DNA from: DTU072 sp050309775
GTDB taxonomy: Bacteria > Bacillota > Clostridia > Christensenellales > DTU072
Reading direction: 5' to 3'
Assembly (NCBI GenBank): GCA_050309775.1
Contig: JBNRMV010000010.1
Coordinates: 186,001-250,000, forward strand
Length of the DNA stretch: 64,000 bases
The notes beneath the pieces were generated by a model. The model saw nothing but the letters and a program-made list of their open reading frames with translations, searched no databases and was not told where the DNA came from. Numbering within the stretch: the first letter of the stretch is position 1; every line of letters begins with the position of its first letter. The position numbers and the translations under genes were made by a program. Shown here piece after piece: positions 13,201-19,499 of the stretch.

Positions 13201-14520
13201 TGTGTGCTGAATGTGGCGTCAAATGACTTCAATGTGGAGATAGAAACGCCGTCTATCTCAAACGGCGGTTACGGCATCATTGTCGGCGCAAACCTATATT
13301 ATGCTATCGGCTTGACAAACTATAACGGTCTCGTCACCGACTGCGGTGTGCTGGGTACAGGCACAAATGTATCTTACAACAAAACCAACACAAAACTTTA
13401 TGTGTATCCCGTCAACAGAGGCACCCTATTTACTCCTAGCATAGACCAGTTGAGCGCGGCAGACACGCTTCGCAACGCAGGCTATACAAGCGTTGGCGGC
13501 GTAGTCGGCTACAACAGCGGCAGAGTATTCAACAGCTACATGAAGAGAACAAAGGCATTGTTTGCAAAGAACGCCCCTCCGGCATTCATTGTACATCTTG
13601 GCGGTGTAGTAGGATTCAACGATGTCGGCTCCATTTCGCAGGGCAGAGGCGTCAGCAGCTGTTACAGCGACGGCAACGCTCTGATTTTAATCAATACAAT
13701 GCATGCCGATAATGCCAGCGGCGCAGGCAACATCGGTATTGGAGGAGTGGTGGGCGGCACTAAGTCATACAACCAGTCCACGAATGCTTCGCATTTCTCG
13801 GTGAGATATTGCTATGCTATAAACAACTCATTCAGAATGTACAGCGCGGCTTTTGGCGATTTGCCCGGCAGCCCGACAGGACGGGAATTTGACGGTTATT
13901 GGTGGTTTGATGTATATGAGCCGCAGAATAACGAAACAACGCTAAATCTCAATGTCGGCTTAGTTGTCGGCGGAGCAACACCGCAAATGTCCAGAGCCTA
14001 TTACAGCTATGGAATCACCAGAAGCAGCGATTGGGCAGGTTGGCAAGATACTTACGGTTTAGATGACAATCGTTTGAGCGAATCATACGGTAGCGTATTC
14101 AGAGACGGTCCGAGCAGTCAACGATTGCTGTTTGCTAACAGCATACCCGATTTGGAATCGGCGTACGGCAAAGACAGACGTCAAAACCGCGACAGAAGCT
14201 ACAAAGGCAGAACTGTACTCCTGAATATCAGGTCGGCATTTGTTTCGATATCAAGATACACAGAAGGCATGCCAGCAGACGATTATTCGGCTGAAAACTC
14301 TCCTGCATTCTGCGGACCGTTTGTTGGCGGAGCAACGCTTACCGGCGTAACTGACAGCAGAGTAATCCGCACGGGAGAAAACGGCAATTTAGTTTATGAA
14401 ATATCCTTCAACGATTGGGACAACGGCAACTATGTCGGCACTACAAGGATGGATTATATTATCAGCAATTATTTGGTTGCAAACCAAACAGCTTATACGA
14501 ACTTTACTTGGCCGTATTAA
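1258..14520 (+). CDS. Giant repeat-rich cell-surface protein (4,420 aa)
   Basis: The start is fixed by AAAGGAG 9 nt upstream of the ATG. Residues 1-15 are basic and about 16-42 form one hydrophobic segment, an uncleaved signal anchor or a signal peptide. A bacterial Ig-like (Big_3-type) domain follows at about 50-115. From about 118 to 3,550 there are dozens of beta-rich modules of 70-100 residues with recurring themes such as GYxFxxWSDG, ANPGYxIxxIxING and ITxxFxxxxY. These are the InlB B-repeat/Flg_new families. At about 3,583 the text GTASNPYLIG starts a C-terminal part with GLUG-type repeats (GGLFGAINDCNVSSSYVSG, GGVVGYNSGRVFNSY) that should form a beta-solenoid. No LPXTG motif or C-terminal membrane helix is present, so attachment must be N-terminal or non-covalent. 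Such proteins act as adhesins or stalks, but no ligand can be named. It is monocistronic, with a strong terminator 20 nt after the stop. Confidence 0.9.
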   Translation: MKRRDGSIRVMGGSGYKISIAVIAVLAAALMVFMLIILPAMEAEADTQGTIISIEYPQGEIGVGDNLDDLFVKVHYSNGRKVDVAFSDMIYEGLDRYKEGEQNVSLTYGGFQQVIPITVRSVNCILRYHASTGGSIDGETTQSVAIGQDGNRVIARPEVGYIFKNWSDGNPNAERKDTKISASRTLIANFEKARYTVVFRYPDGTVAREEIVTYNERPTQVPVPSDPKMQVYGYVFDRWSLPFDKVTQNMTIDPVFVKRATDVKVEVTKNNRGEVLGILDIPKEGYYPKNKEATIRANPMQARSFAGWQIKKYDGTWESITVTDIKSFDNFKVIEIGFAGNDITFEAGQTGDSLEYYITFTPNSNTDLIEMKADFVYDVSTITFINSMSSNVGNIEKTVNLPNGEAIGGNIADPVGSGLGYSFIGWFRESNNPVDLEGNEIAVQAYDTFTQPTTLIARWQKVYCSVTFLKGDGDLDPRTVYVLYQNTLAAAVQEPVYKNPVATNGIPTQIPKRSKYIFVGWYLVGDGNILTDVVIDEDYKVYEDINVRPKFVPIEHNLTVTINGAGRTQRRIEGPNSVFTEVPAGNNAIQEIHQYIYRFTANAGYQLEYIQIEYSDIDGYVQNYGRNVQWADIEIFYPTTDIYITVEFIPKTYVVTVQNGVAEDAGTIRYLEKQGDTMVERISSSPVINLHMEHNTSRNLYVTALATHFIESVTVGGQSIGNIPASTSEYTIVLTPAIITADTTIVIEYRPFAYRADFAVNPYVNIFEAAYNAETQSYYSVPKSPTYGFGQNPMFLFSAADGYYITGLKINGKNVDLYSPEPGFEIFEIFINRNQPAEEGDAQGIKDSRITDFIFIIEGINSDYNVQALYAPLYYDVKVTRNGRGAINFAEQRVAYNDSVQIHAETDGGYYVKSYTINGEVFDFDDMLELQTIDITNIKEDKIVTVTFSIATYVVTFDGSSNGGRYSSVRSGNGTALPLNASFTAEHNSSNRFTVIANTGYYITNIIINGTPMVIPNGVTEQLVQLDNVDRAFHIAVHCAIKTFVVKARINNDSYGSVTAETTVEYGKTAELDIVYNPGYTLKSVSQGMLSEDNTKLRIQNVTENKLIIVELEPRQYRLTSTISGGGNALHPLLALYGEEVTIQLSAFEGFALQALDINGAPIALSGEYENYFLIYTVTEDADIAAEFVPVTAGAPLAVSIVQSGGQINGQSGDYNTTVATGLRNMALVTAPQGFYISSITGQTLGGYISSYALDFDGSIGEYTVNYLPIPYTLSINTPLNGTATLLVSDSPTDGFAEADSAQSGQYIRIVMTPDEGYTLDTLKINGVVITSYIADGYYTYSGITANQTIEISYKLIQLNITTEVTEGYGTISAPSNTFEYGAATTIKIIPAIGYKINTVMINGFAITDEQELIVIATQMYTIAAGSAASKADILVRVSFARIYHRVDIELVGNGKIDQANFNEIAYGDTFFLDITADEHNYIEAVEIDGIRVEISNTNLQNYTFNNVTQKYTAGRFRLLVTKDLQIVVYYTKNVYSVTVMPSVNGVTSINLLAESGEDAALNISSVEHGRSIQISMLANAGYNISRLYINSVEINNFKHDNINPNNNRLINYIYSGNYSQGVNTNLLIRVDYEINYYKFQFRTVNESPNFKEFDLVSSSYGTLSVLGSYALNGNVYSGIPHGENFRLSINPVREKGYVISGVTITYIDPTSQSQTVLTINPQVGGIGATVLRTGATVFFSQLMGQYASAMVGDVQLIEVRFTKETFIFDQLVETAPNTGTIVTRFYHPNDSSRAMTVGSEEPTTLILVDGKFEYGLGYTVSVAPAPGHTRTEFYYIVGGTMVDRSSSVRANSYNSIIQYDIYARVKYVVNNHPINFSYYVYDKKGDLINNPGTSFATIRLTIGSSIYEPAGTNTLTQRSDYGAQLGITLIPNEGYYIDSFVVGTQTISNIPDRNSEYTLNRLMTDGVLNITVVYKVRSFSIDFTHEDDDGKNSVVFESVQAYPELPKIPWAETAVLRVSTDPGYDLMALEVLQNGVWTDVRDRIQKNVLNPRTMQYRDIVIVENIREDISVRAVYQRKEYEIKVIVNDLDIGQVKVDVIGSFYPNYTDIPQTYSEKVEYIEDWIYDPIIDDYYWGVAEHKWDIISMQVKHYDELMFYLLPNNGYRVKELEGGLFDRVVVALYKYVNGERVPVTDNYNVPIVYNISTTMWQQNQPDYRRFTLPAGVKVSSDIEIEIDFVIKTYSVSISKTPTDLAGVVDSAIVVEKGTPGDYKAVQNGDTLKHFDNIRITLTPVYGLSLDRMRINDRIVPYTSYTCENNRYVYVFELEINDTLLNGRNLLNIQAQLRKNVYNTAIEIYDNKSDTLTVGNEAPTLKVETVEMVTHGNTLIVMPILSEGYSVVAVIINGVNYSSQISNPNAQFSLTIADAIVDGLDVHDSNNNTLLLYFVTAINLHVSSIRGFVYEIEIDGYSDIAGDTIVTYNPEDTMVIVGDTVKYEYFTNVRVSAVARSTPEKTYRFAYYQEQVGSGWQIVRDGERGVTLSGEGNSIMEYQIRTDMGNNVSGDRYFRAVYYRVLTVTVTVMPQYKYVSGYSTTGNMRYMPYVTVEATVGTNILEDKNPMNQWIYQQAQQNNTNAYVESYTYYVDSGSFLRLTATDHDTRNMSAMAFYDKQDSTTYRIITGISTTGTRVLEDRDIYLVARNQTMLSFEIKTIENMSGINGGSLVWSVQSHDNVSQPATIFRGSMNSAKVLDTVTITVRETQNYRFTGLYLKNIDEEKTLETGELVFKSEGAVNEWTWVDTSTDLINVSVDAQGNMVYKIFVTSNMVMKFEFYRTFEVRYSADYQDKGPGIGDVVKDASASAQAVYTHMNGSEIEYAIYDYNSQIKLITPPTDENYQFVGWFVNGDNIYRNLQLQYPDSSLFSYWFRLYQNSAENDIYDGMELRVDGVDVYSINIVAVYQPIYKMTIINEAFFYDADDDHWNSWVPSTNVNVTFYEHFTIEQVINGESGEREFALPQAQEIKSIYMDEMPTDIMSVYNQTVPVRAISSEYDGALPPWSELRKLINANPGVWAGRKVHSTSNYYKLLLKNLNLPELQYNNWTDNILQLQTFLMDGMALVEWQYYDWTTNQFVEIPYVSGPVYNKQGQIISYTNNAKKESYSINLAQSNFIDHTKPFIIRPLYQKKVNLTLNKKAYYYYLNDSSTNGNSAQTPQIYASPGTDTYATFNYYTKCLIVPRAASGYRFIGWYKTEFGDSADISLLDETLIESVVPNETTAAWQVHLKFDFYDPSDPLNNNVEQNNRYIFARYIKQWRMSIRSHNIATGDYVKHDAPKLVLNPASLPVNVPNTPGATYQNTRSRYILHEVELGEEQWFIDITIDAGLHFEVNTDRTVIGNGTNIKGFNPQYDKQYDYTPFRTGAGEDSPTFNSDNEVVNMILYSCANRSLRIRYESFGEMTFSNLMWYAGVRLTDIMAGYVKARFPNDYDPVAPIVIFDADDGVIDGVATFNRVPIRDINYLGTGSALTYDYVPYGYKLAEDRRIKVTHTTDERNYSMFNSQNEHVRKKVTINYQQYKLFGIQSKTTPPGTASNPYLIGVGVDAAGTLSSVAEARQQFRNIEVFFDSNGASCEGVNFKLMQDIHLNAVTVSDPTRTQVKNAYSWVPICSKDGNGFDGVLDGNNKRLRSLNVEATEAFFTTNTSYDYMSYGYGIFSSIKNGTVKNIILGTATIIIDIMRDAMGNSMPGIATNVGYLAARVSGENTVIDNVKIEETFSGGYEPGHNIYIKTGASNVGIIAGSYLGVSVMQGQNEVLKSKLNNILLTTNITIYGQSYLGGAVGNISKAIITNVRDNSGTLLIYGYNSYIGGLFGAINDCNVSSSYVSGTFKIGSDSSNFAGGFAGGILAGDFGTIVSGCYVTGGTSSYVQVSSAGNGGVAAGASVMSGSAGGFAGYNIKAVIDNCSIRGFIKLYGFYCGGLVGTNMGTIRNCVLNVASNDFNVEIETPSISNGGYGIIVGANLYYAIGLTNYNGLVTDCGVLGTGTNVSYNKTNTKLYVYPVNRGTLFTPSIDQLSAADTLRNAGYTSVGGVVGYNSGRVFNSYMKRTKALFAKNAPPAFIVHLGGVVGFNDVGSISQGRGVSSCYSDGNALILINTMHADNASGAGNIGIGGVVGGTKSYNQSTNASHFSVRYCYAINNSFRMYSAAFGDLPGSPTGREFDGYWWFDVYEPQNNETTLNLNVGLVVGGATPQMSRAYYSYGITRSSDWAGWQDTYGLDDNRLSESYGSVFRDGPSSQRLLFANSIPDLESAYGKDRRQNRDRSYKGRTVLLNIRSAFVSISRYTEGMPADDYSAENSPAFCGPFVGGATLTGVTDSRVIRTGENGNLVYEISFNDWDNGNYVGTTRMDYIISNYLVANQTAYTNFTWPY

Positions 14521-14539
14521 GAATTGCTCAAAAGAAAAG

Positions 14540-14573
14540 AAAAAAGGCGCAACGAAAAGTTTGCGCCTTTTTT
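14540..14573. terminator. Bidirectional terminator between convergent genes
   Basis: A 13-bp stem (AAAAAAGGCGCAA pairing with TTGCGCCTTTTTT) with an 8-nt loop. It lies between the giant gene and the glycerate kinase and has A and T tracts usable on both strands. Confidence 0.9.
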
Positions 14574-14594
14574 GCTTCAAAAATATTCAAAAAA

Positions 14595-15725
14595 TCATTT
14601 CAATTTGATAGCCCTTATGACATCTCGCACGGTATCATACAAATCGCTTTGACAACGCAGACGGGCTTTTTCAAAGGGCAGGCATGCGCGGTTGGTACAG
14701 AATACGGCATTTACGCCAAGGGGATAAACGGCGCTTATGTCCTCGCTCATTGAACCGACGACGGCCATTAGAAAAACGCCGAGTTTTTTTGTGCGCTGCG
14801 CAATTCCGATGACCACCTTGCCGCCAAGGCTTTGGGAGTCAAGTTTGCCTTCGCCGCTGATGACAAGGTCGGCGTCTGCCGCAAGAGCGTCAAAGTTTAC
14901 GGTGTCAAGTACCGTTTGAATTCCCATTTGCATTTTTGCATTAAGAAAGGCTTTCATTCCAAAACCCAGACCGCCGGCGGCGCCGGCTCCCGGGAATCTG
15001 TCATCGGCAAAAGAAAGGTCGCGGGCGGCTATTTTTGCAAGGTTTTTTAAGCCATCGTCAAGCGCCGCAACTTGTTCTGGTGAAGCGCCTTTTTGCGGAG
15101 AAAATATATAAGCCGCTCCGTTTTCGCCGTAAAGCGGATTGTTTATGTCGCACATTGCCACAAGCTCAATGCCGGACAATCTCTTGTCTAGATTGCATGC
15201 GTCAATGCGATGGATTTGATTCAAAGTGCCGCTTACGGGAATGAACGGCTGTCCGCTTTGGTCAAAAAACTTTATTCCAAGAGCCGCCGCCATGCCGCAG
15301 CCGCCGTCTGTCGTCAGACTTCCGCCCAAGCCCACTATGATTTTTTTTACGCCAAGGTCAAGCGCATGTTCAATAAGCTGTCCGACTCCGAATGTAGTGG
15401 TTATTTCAATATTATGGTTTTCCCGGCGCAATGTAATGCCGGCAGCCGCAGCCATTTCGACTACGGCGGTGTTTCCGCCGTCTATCAGTCCTATGAAAGA
15501 ATCTATGTCGTTGAAATAAGGGTCGGCTGCCGGGCAATATTCTATTTCGCCGCCGCAGGCTTGAACAAATGCCTCAACAGTACCCTCGCCGCCATCGGCA
15601 ACAGGTACGGAGATTATTTCCGCATCAGGAAAACTCTCTTTTATGGCTTTGGACATAATGTCGCAGACGGTTGAGCTGGACATTGTGCCTTTGAAAGAAT
15701 CGGGAATAAGTATGACTTTTTTCAT
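14595..15725 (-). CDS. glxK: Glycerate kinase
   Basis: A 376-residue protein of the GlxK/GarK glycerate 2-kinase family. These use ATP to phosphorylate D-glycerate, feeding it into lower glycolysis. Visible family marks are VILIPDSFKGTMSS at the N-terminus, VPVADGGEGTVEA, VEMAAAAGI, GLGGSLTTDGGCGMA and GAGAAGGLGFG. The length is usual for the family. The frame has an earlier ATG at 15737, but that ATG sits inside the GGAGG that serves the ATG at 15725 (spacing 6), so MKKVILIPDSF is taken as the true start. The gene stands alone and converges on the giant surface gene. Confidence 0.93.
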   Translation of the reverse strand: MKKVILIPDSFKGTMSSSTVCDIMSKAIKESFPDAEIISVPVADGGEGTVEAFVQACGGEIEYCPAADPYFNDIDSFIGLIDGGNTAVVEMAAAAGITLRRENHNIEITTTFGVGQLIEHALDLGVKKIIVGLGGSLTTDGGCGMAAALGIKFFDQSGQPFIPVSGTLNQIHRIDACNLDKRLSGIELVAMCDINNPLYGENGAAYIFSPQKGASPEQVAALDDGLKNLAKIAARDLSFADDRFPGAGAAGGLGFGMKAFLNAKMQMGIQTVLDTVNFDALAADADLVISGEGKLDSQSLGGKVVIGIAQRTKKLGVFLMAVVGSMSEDISAVYPLGVNAVFCTNRACLPFEKARLRCQSDLYDTVRDVIRAIKLK

Positions 15726-15832
15726 TTTTTCCTCCATTAGTTTTTATTATATATCATAAAACATTCTTTGTCCATATAACACAAACTGCAAATTTTACAT
15801 ATAATAGTCATAAATAAAAGAGGTAAGCCCCG

Positions 15833-16357
15833 ATGGAAATTGTGCCCTTAAGAGTAGATTTGCCGTACCCTTCGCTTGACGAATTGCAGCCCGACCTTGC
15901 CGCAGCAAGAATAGTAGCGCCTGCCTATGCAGGCATATACATAAGCGAATGCAATGCGGTTTTTCAATATTCATATCACCATTTGTATTTTGACAACTTG
16001 AAAATGCCGGATTATGCATATGTACTGGAAAACATCTCGATATCCGAAATGATACACTTTGAAATTCTCGGGAAAATGTTGTTAAAACTGGGCATAGACC
16101 CGATTTTTTCAAGCAATCCGCCCGGTCGAAACTTTTATAACACTTCGCGAATTGCCTATTCAAAGACGCCAAGTAAAATGCTGATAGATGACATAAGCGC
16201 TGAGATTGCGGCAATAAACGACTATCAAAACATGATTAAACGGTTGAAAAATGAGCAGGTGTCGGCTGTGCTTCAGCGCATAGTTTTGGATGAAATGCTG
16301 CACCTTGAAGAATTTAAGCGGCTTCTTTATAAACTGAATAATCCGCAGCAAACATAG
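15833..16357 (+). CDS. Ferritin-like di-iron protein
   Basis: A 174-residue all-helical protein with the ferritin/rubrerythrin-type metal motifs in order: an early Glu in ISECNAVFQY (about 39), ExxHFE in SEMIHFEILGKML (about 72-78), EIAAINDYQ (about 125) and ExxHLEEFKRLL (about 152-160). This spacing fits a four-helix bundle that binds two metal ions and probably acts in iron handling or peroxide removal. It lacks the C-terminal rubredoxin-like CxxC domain of rubrerythrin. An AGAGGTAAG ribosome site and a TATAAT at 15800-15805 precede it. The exact substrate is unknown. Confidence 0.7.
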   Translation: MEIVPLRVDLPYPSLDELQPDLAAARIVAPAYAGIYISECNAVFQYSYHHLYFDNLKMPDYAYVLENISISEMIHFEILGKMLLKLGIDPIFSSNPPGRNFYNTSRIAYSKTPSKMLIDDISAEIAAINDYQNMIKRLKNEQVSAVLQRIVLDEMLHLEEFKRLLYKLNNPQQT

Positions 16358-16495
16358 CTTTTGCCGTTGTTCGGCACTAAATTAAAAAGACAACCGTTCA
16401 TACTTCGCCGAAAAGTTTGTCATAGATAAAGGATAAAAAATATTATAATATTTCCGCATAACTTTCATAGAAAATTGCAAGGTATGCGCGATTTA

Positions 16496-16524
16496 TTGAC
16501 AAATCCATTTGAGCATGATAATAT
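16496..16524 (+). promoter_or_regulatory. Consensus promoter giving a nearly leaderless mRNA
   Basis: TTGACA (16496-16501), 17 nt, TAATAT (16519-16524). The predicted start is about 16531, only a few bases before the ATG at 16534. Confidence 0.7.
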
Positions 16525-16533
16525 CTTTTATGT

Positions 16534-16974
16534 ATGAACATGGCGCTTTATGAGAATCTAAAATATATAATTGCAGGTGAGTGGTGCTTGTTGCTGCTGG
16601 CTTTTGGCTTGCTTGTTTTTCGCAGGCAGGCATTTGAGGCTGCCGACATGGGAATACACCTTGCAGGGCATTTGTTGCTTTCGCTGTCAGCAATTATGAT
16701 TTTCATCTGCGAAGCATTGCTTATGCTTGCCGGCAATTTGGGCATGCAAAGCAGCAGATATTTGTTGGCGTTTTATGCCGAACATTTGCAGCCGTGGTTG
16801 CTCTTTTTGCTCATTTGCAGCATTGTTTATTACATATTTGAAAGAATATTTTTTATCATAAATTGTGACCACTATTTGGGCAGAAGGTTTTTATCGGGAG
16901 CGCGCTTGGCTATTTTTCCCCACGAAAGCAAAGACCTTACCGCCCCCATGCAAAGAATAATACTTTTGCAATAA
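16534..16974 (+). CDS. Small integral membrane protein, function unknown
   Basis: A 146-residue protein with three predicted membrane helices at about 14-32, 44-66 and 86-112, then a short cytosolic tail (FPHESKDLTAPMQRIILLQ). I do not recognise the family. There is no ribosome site before the ATG at 16534 or the in-frame ATG at 16540. This agrees with the very close promoter and suggests leaderless translation. It is separate from the ABC operon that follows, which has its own upstream region. Confidence 0.55.
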   Translation: MNMALYENLKYIIAGEWCLLLLAFGLLVFRRQAFEAADMGIHLAGHLLLSLSAIMIFICEALLMLAGNLGMQSSRYLLAFYAEHLQPWLLFLLICSIVYYIFERIFFIINCDHYLGRRFLSGARLAIFPHESKDLTAPMQRIILLQ

Positions 16975-17011
16975 ACCCTTTTTTATTATATTAAAGAGAC
17001 CTTTTTTATAT

Positions 17012-17027
17012 TGTACTTTGTAGTACA
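17012..17027. promoter_or_regulatory. Palindromic operator candidate before the ABC operon
   Basis: TGTACT-TTGT-AGTACA is a perfect 6-bp inverted repeat with a 4-nt centre, 38 nt before the ATPase start. Similar TGTACT...AGTACA dyads are typical of GntR/YtrA-type repressors that control ABC exporters. That link is inference; no regulator gene lies next to it. Confidence 0.45.
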
Positions 17028-17064
17028 CTTTTTCGCACATAAGAATTTAGGAGAGCATTGAACT

Positions 17065-17829
17065 ATGTTGAAAATAACAAATCTAAGAAAAAAATATGCC
17101 AACAGCAACAATTATTCTGTTGATAACATAAATATTGAATTGCGCCCCGGCGAAATATTTGGTTTCCTCGGAAAGAACGGCGCCGGCAAATCCACAACCA
17201 TAAAGTGCCTGACGGGCATATTGCCTTTTGACGAGGGCAACATATCTATTTGCGGCTATGACATAAAGACCCAACCCATAAAAGCCAAAATGCACATGGG
17301 ATATGTACCCGACAATCATTCGGTTATCGAAAAGCTGACGGGCAGGGAATATGTCAATTATGTAGCCGACCTTTATAGAGTCGGCGATGAGCGCAAAGAG
17401 CGGTTTGCACATTTTCTGGAACTGTTCAACCTTGAGGCGGCGGTAGACAAACAAATAAAGTCGTATTCACACGGAATGAAACAGAAGATTTGCATTATTG
17501 CCGCATTGATACACAACCCCAAGCTGTGGGTGCTTGACGAGCCTATGATGGGACTTGACCCGCAGTCGATGTCCGACATCATAAACTACATGTTGGAGCA
17601 CTGCGCAAAGGGCAATACAGTATTCTTTTCTTCGCACAATCTTGATTTGGTGAAAAAGCTCTGCCACCGCGCGGCAATCATAAACAATGGCAAAATAGTT
17701 GAAGAGCTGGAACTTTTCGGCAACAAAGAAAATCAGGACAGACTGGAAGAAATATATTTTGCCGCCACCGGCATAGACAGAAGCAAAGTCAGCGACATGG
17801 CTTTGACGGTAGATGGAGGCAAGCAATGA
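17065..17829 (+). CDS. ABC-2 type exporter, ATP-binding subunit
   Basis: A 254-residue ATPase subunit that powers the partner permease. It has Walker A GKNGAGKST (36-44), the signature motif YSHGMKQK (about 135), Walker B LWVLDEPMMGLD (about 154) and the switch histidine in FFSSHNLD. The order and spacing are those of drug, antibiotic or polysaccharide exporters of the ABC-2 class. GGAGAG lies before the ATG. Its stop overlaps the permease start by 4 nt (ATGA), showing translational coupling. A palindrome upstream may be the operator. Confidence 0.92.
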   Translation: MLKITNLRKKYANSNNYSVDNINIELRPGEIFGFLGKNGAGKSTTIKCLTGILPFDEGNISICGYDIKTQPIKAKMHMGYVPDNHSVIEKLTGREYVNYVADLYRVGDERKERFAHFLELFNLEAAVDKQIKSYSHGMKQKICIIAALIHNPKLWVLDEPMMGLDPQSMSDIINYMLEHCAKGNTVFFSSHNLDLVKKLCHRAAIINNGKIVEELELFGNKENQDRLEEIYFAATGIDRSKVSDMALTVDGGKQ

Positions 17830-19490
17830 ACAACATTCTCACAATGCTGCGCCACGAATTTCGCGGCAGGCTGGGAGTCGGCAAGAATGCGTCGCCAAAA
17901 AGTTGGAGCGTATTCTTTCTCAACGGCGCCGTATCCTTGCTTATGTATGCAGTTTTTGTAGGCATAATATATTTCGTTACCAACATACTGCTCAATGGCA
18001 GAATAATTTTGCACTATGAGTTCCTTGTGCTGGCAACGGCGCTTTCCATGCTTTTGCAGATATTCACATCAACAAGCGCTCTGGTCAAGAACCTTTATTA
18101 TGACGGCGACAACGAACTGCTGTTGCGCTTTCCCGTTGACGGGCTTGAGATATTTATTTCAAAGTCAATATTTGTATTTCTAAAGAATGTTACGACTTCG
18201 ATTTTTCTTACGCTGCCGTTCTATATTTTTTATGCAATAATAATGCAAAAAAGCGTGGGCTTTTATTTCAGCGCAGTGTTTATGTCAGTATATATCAGTA
18301 TAGTGCCGTTCTGTGCGGCGAACTTGATTGCCATTCCGGCAATGCATGTCGTGAACACCATAAAAAATAAGTTCGGACTGGTTCTAGGATTGCTTATTTT
18401 TGCAATAATCATAGGCTTTTCGTTCTATATGCTGCTACTTAAAGGTGTTTTGGAATATGCCCAAACGCAACAAACCTCTATTTTCTCAGAGGATATCTTG
18501 AATATATTCAAGACATGGGCGTCAAGGCTGATACCGTTTACATTCTATGCCAACATACTTTTCGGCAAAAAAGTCATATTGTCAATTTTCGTTTCGGCAG
18601 GCTTGACCTTTGCGCTGGGCTTTTTTAGCTATTATTTGGCAAAGCACAGCTATTATCCTACTATATTAAAAAGCCTTGAGCGTGAAAAATCCGCATTCAC
18701 AAGACATACAAAGGACAAAACCCGTTCAGTATTTTTGTCGCTGTTAAAAACTGAATATTTGCTGATTTTCCGTTCCTTCAACTATTCATTTCAATATCTG
18801 GCTATGGCTGTGGCGGCGCCGTTTATGGTGTTCTTTTGCAACGACCTTGCAAGCAATGTCGGCGATGCCAGCGTTGGCGGCAGGATTATACCCGGCTTGA
18901 CGCTTATGGTAGTCATTATATTTATTACTATCATAGTATCCTTTGCTTCGACGACTATCAGCCGCAACGGCAACACCTTTTATTTCACAAAAATCATTCC
19001 CGTTCCGTATAAGTACCAAATAACCGTCAAGTTGGCGCTTTATTTTATTGTTGCCGCTGCCTCGACTTTGGTATCATGTGTAGTCGTGGGCATTGCCTTT
19101 GGCGGTGAAAAATACGGCAACAATGTCGGTATTGTAGATGTGCTAAGTATCTTTGCTATTACCATATTTATTATTATTACGCTTACCAGCTGGGCGGTGC
19201 TTGCCGATTTGCGTTCTCCGACTTTTGATGTCAGCAATGACGGCGACCTTGTGCAAGCCAACAAAAATGTATCGAATTCACTTATTGGCGGCAGCATAAT
19301 TTCCGTACTTTACGGGCTGTTTGCTATGGTATTCACTTATGTTCCGCTGAAGATTGGCGGAATAACCTTTATTGACGGCAAGAACCATGTTTATCTCTAT
19401 TTGCTGGGTATCAGCGTCATTATGGCGGCAAGTTCCGTCATCGCGCTGTACTCCAAACTGGAAAAGAGATACAACAAGCTGGTGCCGTAA
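17826..19490 (+). CDS. ABC-2 type exporter, permease subunit
   Basis: A 554-residue polytopic protein with about 12 hydrophobic segments. Examples are around residues 34-60, 65-90, 120-150, 165-190, 195-215, 255-275, 320-345, 355-380 and 400-530. The layout, two sets of six helices joined by a charged loop near 285, is that of fused large permeases of putative ABC exporters in Firmicutes. It is translationally coupled to the ATPase. The cargo is unknown. The next gene in the operon codes for an exported Ig-like protein, so an envelope role is plausible. Confidence 0.85.
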   Translation: MNNILTMLRHEFRGRLGVGKNASPKSWSVFFLNGAVSLLMYAVFVGIIYFVTNILLNGRIILHYEFLVLATALSMLLQIFTSTSALVKNLYYDGDNELLLRFPVDGLEIFISKSIFVFLKNVTTSIFLTLPFYIFYAIIMQKSVGFYFSAVFMSVYISIVPFCAANLIAIPAMHVVNTIKNKFGLVLGLLIFAIIIGFSFYMLLLKGVLEYAQTQQTSIFSEDILNIFKTWASRLIPFTFYANILFGKKVILSIFVSAGLTFALGFFSYYLAKHSYYPTILKSLEREKSAFTRHTKDKTRSVFLSLLKTEYLLIFRSFNYSFQYLAMAVAAPFMVFFCNDLASNVGDASVGGRIIPGLTLMVVIIFITIIVSFASTTISRNGNTFYFTKIIPVPYKYQITVKLALYFIVAAASTLVSCVVVGIAFGGEKYGNNVGIVDVLSIFAITIFIIITLTSWAVLADLRSPTFDVSNDGDLVQANKNVSNSLIGGSIISVLYGLFAMVFTYVPLKIGGITFIDGKNHVYLYLLGISVIMAASSVIALYSKLEKRYNKLVP

Positions 19491-19499
19491 GGAGGGAAT

